NCBI GenBank assembly: GCA_944363005.1 | Contig: CALVTV010000201.1 | Coordinates: 1 to 6,715, forward strand | DNA length: 6,715 nt | Reading direction: 5' to 3' | Origin: an uncultured Clostridia bacterium | GTDB lineage: Bacteria > Bacillota > Clostridia > Christensenellales > Aristaeellaceae | Part shown: positions 5,457-6,715 of the stretch, in pieces | Layout: every line of letters starts with the position of its first letter | Numbering within the stretch: the first letter of the stretch is position 1 | Program-made: the position numbers and the translations under genes | Notes under the pieces: model-generated | Seen by the model: the letters and a program-made list of their open reading frames with translations, nothing else | Told to the model about the DNA's origin: nothing | Databases searched by the model: none

Positions 5457-6715
5457 TTACTGGTTGTCCGCGGTGATCGCCTGCGCCGCAACACGGCCGG
5501 AGACGATGATCTCCGTGATGGCGTTGCCGCCCAGACGGTTGCCGGCATGGTTGCCGCCGGTCACTTCGCCCGCCGCATAGAGGCCTTCGATGATCTCGCC
5601 GTCGGTGTTGAGCACGTGACGGTCGACATCCACCAGCAGGCCGCCCATGGTGTGATGGGTCGAAGGCGCCTGGAAGCGCATACGCAGCGTGCCGATGTTG
5701 TAGGTCTCCGGCAGGTAGTTGCCGTTCTCGTCCACTTCCACATCGCCGATGGTGCCCTGGGTCGCCAGCTTCGGCACGTCCAGCGTGTCGGTCTGGCCCA
5801 TGACGTACGCATCGTACTCTTCGATGGTCTGACGCAGCGTCTCGGCATCGCAGCCGATCATCTCCGCGATCTCCTCGACCGTGCGGAAGTACATACGGCC
5901 TTCCAGATCCTCGGAGCCGTTGATCGTGATGCTCGGGTTGGAGATCTCCACGAAGATGCCCGGCACGTACTTGAGGCCCAGCTTGGTCGCCGTCTCCTCG
6001 GACATGCCGTTCTCAAACGCGCCCAGAGAGAGCACGTCGCGCTCAGCAGACTCGTCCACATAGCGCTTGCCGGTCGCCGCGTTCACAAAGATGACGTTCT
6101 CTCCGGCGCCGCGGGACAGGTTGCCGTTGTCAACCCAGCCCAGAGGCATCATCTGCGTCCAGCCTTCGCCCTCGGTCGCCGCGCCCACAGCCTCAGCCAT
6201 GGTGATGCCGTCGCCGGTCAGCGAAGAACGGTTCGTGGTGCCGATGTTGTCCGCGATGTAAGAAGCATCCCAATACTTGTTGGTTTCCTGAACCATATCG
6301 ATGTTGGCCGCGTAACCGCCGGTCGCCAGGATGACGCCCTTGGTCGCATGCGCAACCACCTGCGTGCCGTCATAGCCCTCAGCCTTCACGCCGGTGACCT
6401 TGCCGTCCTCGACGATCAGTTCGGTGGCGGTGGTACGCAGCATCAGCTGGTTGTGCTCGTTGGCCTTGACCATGGTGTTGTACGGCACCATGAAGTACGC
6501 GCCCCACTTGCTGCCCCCGCCGGTTTACTCCTCCCCGTCCACGCCGCCGCCCAGAGGCGAATTCTCGCGCTGCCCCATGCAGCCGATCAGCGTTCCCTGG
6601 TTCGCATAGTCGAAGAGCGCGCCCTGGGCAACGAGCCACGGCTTGATGTCCTGGCCACCCTCGACGAACTGCTTCACAAGATCCACGTCGCCATAGATCC
6701 ACTCGCTGTTGTCCG
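5457..6715 (-). pseudogene. Fumarate reductase / flavocytochrome c-type FAD flavoprotein, C-terminal part with in-frame stop
   Basis: C-terminal part of a soluble FAD-binding reductase of the FRD/SDH flavoprotein family, which typically reduces fumarate or related enoates. The 344 codons from the ATG at 6491 show LATGGY at 55-60, TGDGI at 92-96, GKRYVDESAERD at 141-152, HHTMGG at 279-284, LYAAGEVTGG at 304-313 and GNRLGGNA at 317-324. The Arg151, His280 and Arg319 positions match catalytic or substrate-binding residues of flavocytochrome-c fumarate reductases. Family-like sequence continues in the same frame to the right edge (WIYGDVDLVKQ through GGGVDGEE, then TGGGSKWGAYF), but a TAA at 6525-6527 interrupts it. 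The N-terminal FAD dinucleotide motif and any heme or FMN-binding domain lie outside. No ribosome site precedes ATG 6491, so it is not a natural start. This is a nonsense mutation or a base error. Confidence 0.88.

Overview
The window is a GC-rich chromosomal stretch that looks like a Bacillota (Firmicutes), probably a high-GC clostridial-type anaerobe. Three things point there. A pyrimidine operon starts with pyrR and carries a PyrR-type RNA attenuator. Strong AGGAG-type ribosome binding sites precede ATG and GTG starts. A soluble fumarate-reductase-like flavoprotein is present. No species can be named from this alone. I see no rRNA, tRNA, CRISPR array, transposase or phage gene.

Region 1 (1-2235, minus strand) is the head of the de novo pyrimidine operon. 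It reads promoter, about 200-nt attenuator leader, pyrR, pyrB, pyrC. The 5' part of pyrC runs off the left edge. PyrR senses UMP/UTP and binds the leader, so the attenuator sets expression of aspartate carbamoyltransferase (PyrB) and dihydroorotase (PyrC), steps 2 and 3 of UMP synthesis. The leader can be folded by eye into the three competing hairpins of the Bacillus pyr mechanism.

Region 2 (2321-4450) holds two divergent genes: a small cysteine-rich DUF3795 protein (minus), and an FAD-dependent oxidoreductase with a C-terminal Rieske [2Fe-2S] domain (plus). The oxidoreductase is split by a one-base frameshift at a C6 run at 4184-4189. The Rieske half lies intact in the next frame.

Region 3 (4455-5338, minus) is a complete patatin-like serine hydrolase with its own extended -10 promoter. 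It converges on the oxidoreductase gene, with four bases between the two stop codons. Both stops lie in one perfect 14-nt palindrome.

Region 4 (5413-6715, minus) is the C-terminal part of a fumarate-reductase/flavocytochrome-c type flavoprotein, ending at a strong UUCG-loop terminator. Its reading frame continues to the right edge but is broken by one in-frame TAA at 6525-6527.

Overall this is ordinary core metabolism plus accessory redox and lipid-hydrolase genes. I found no convincing new multi-gene system. The points most worth checking are the two broken flavoprotein genes (decay, phase variation or sequence error) and the well-preserved PyrR attenuator.
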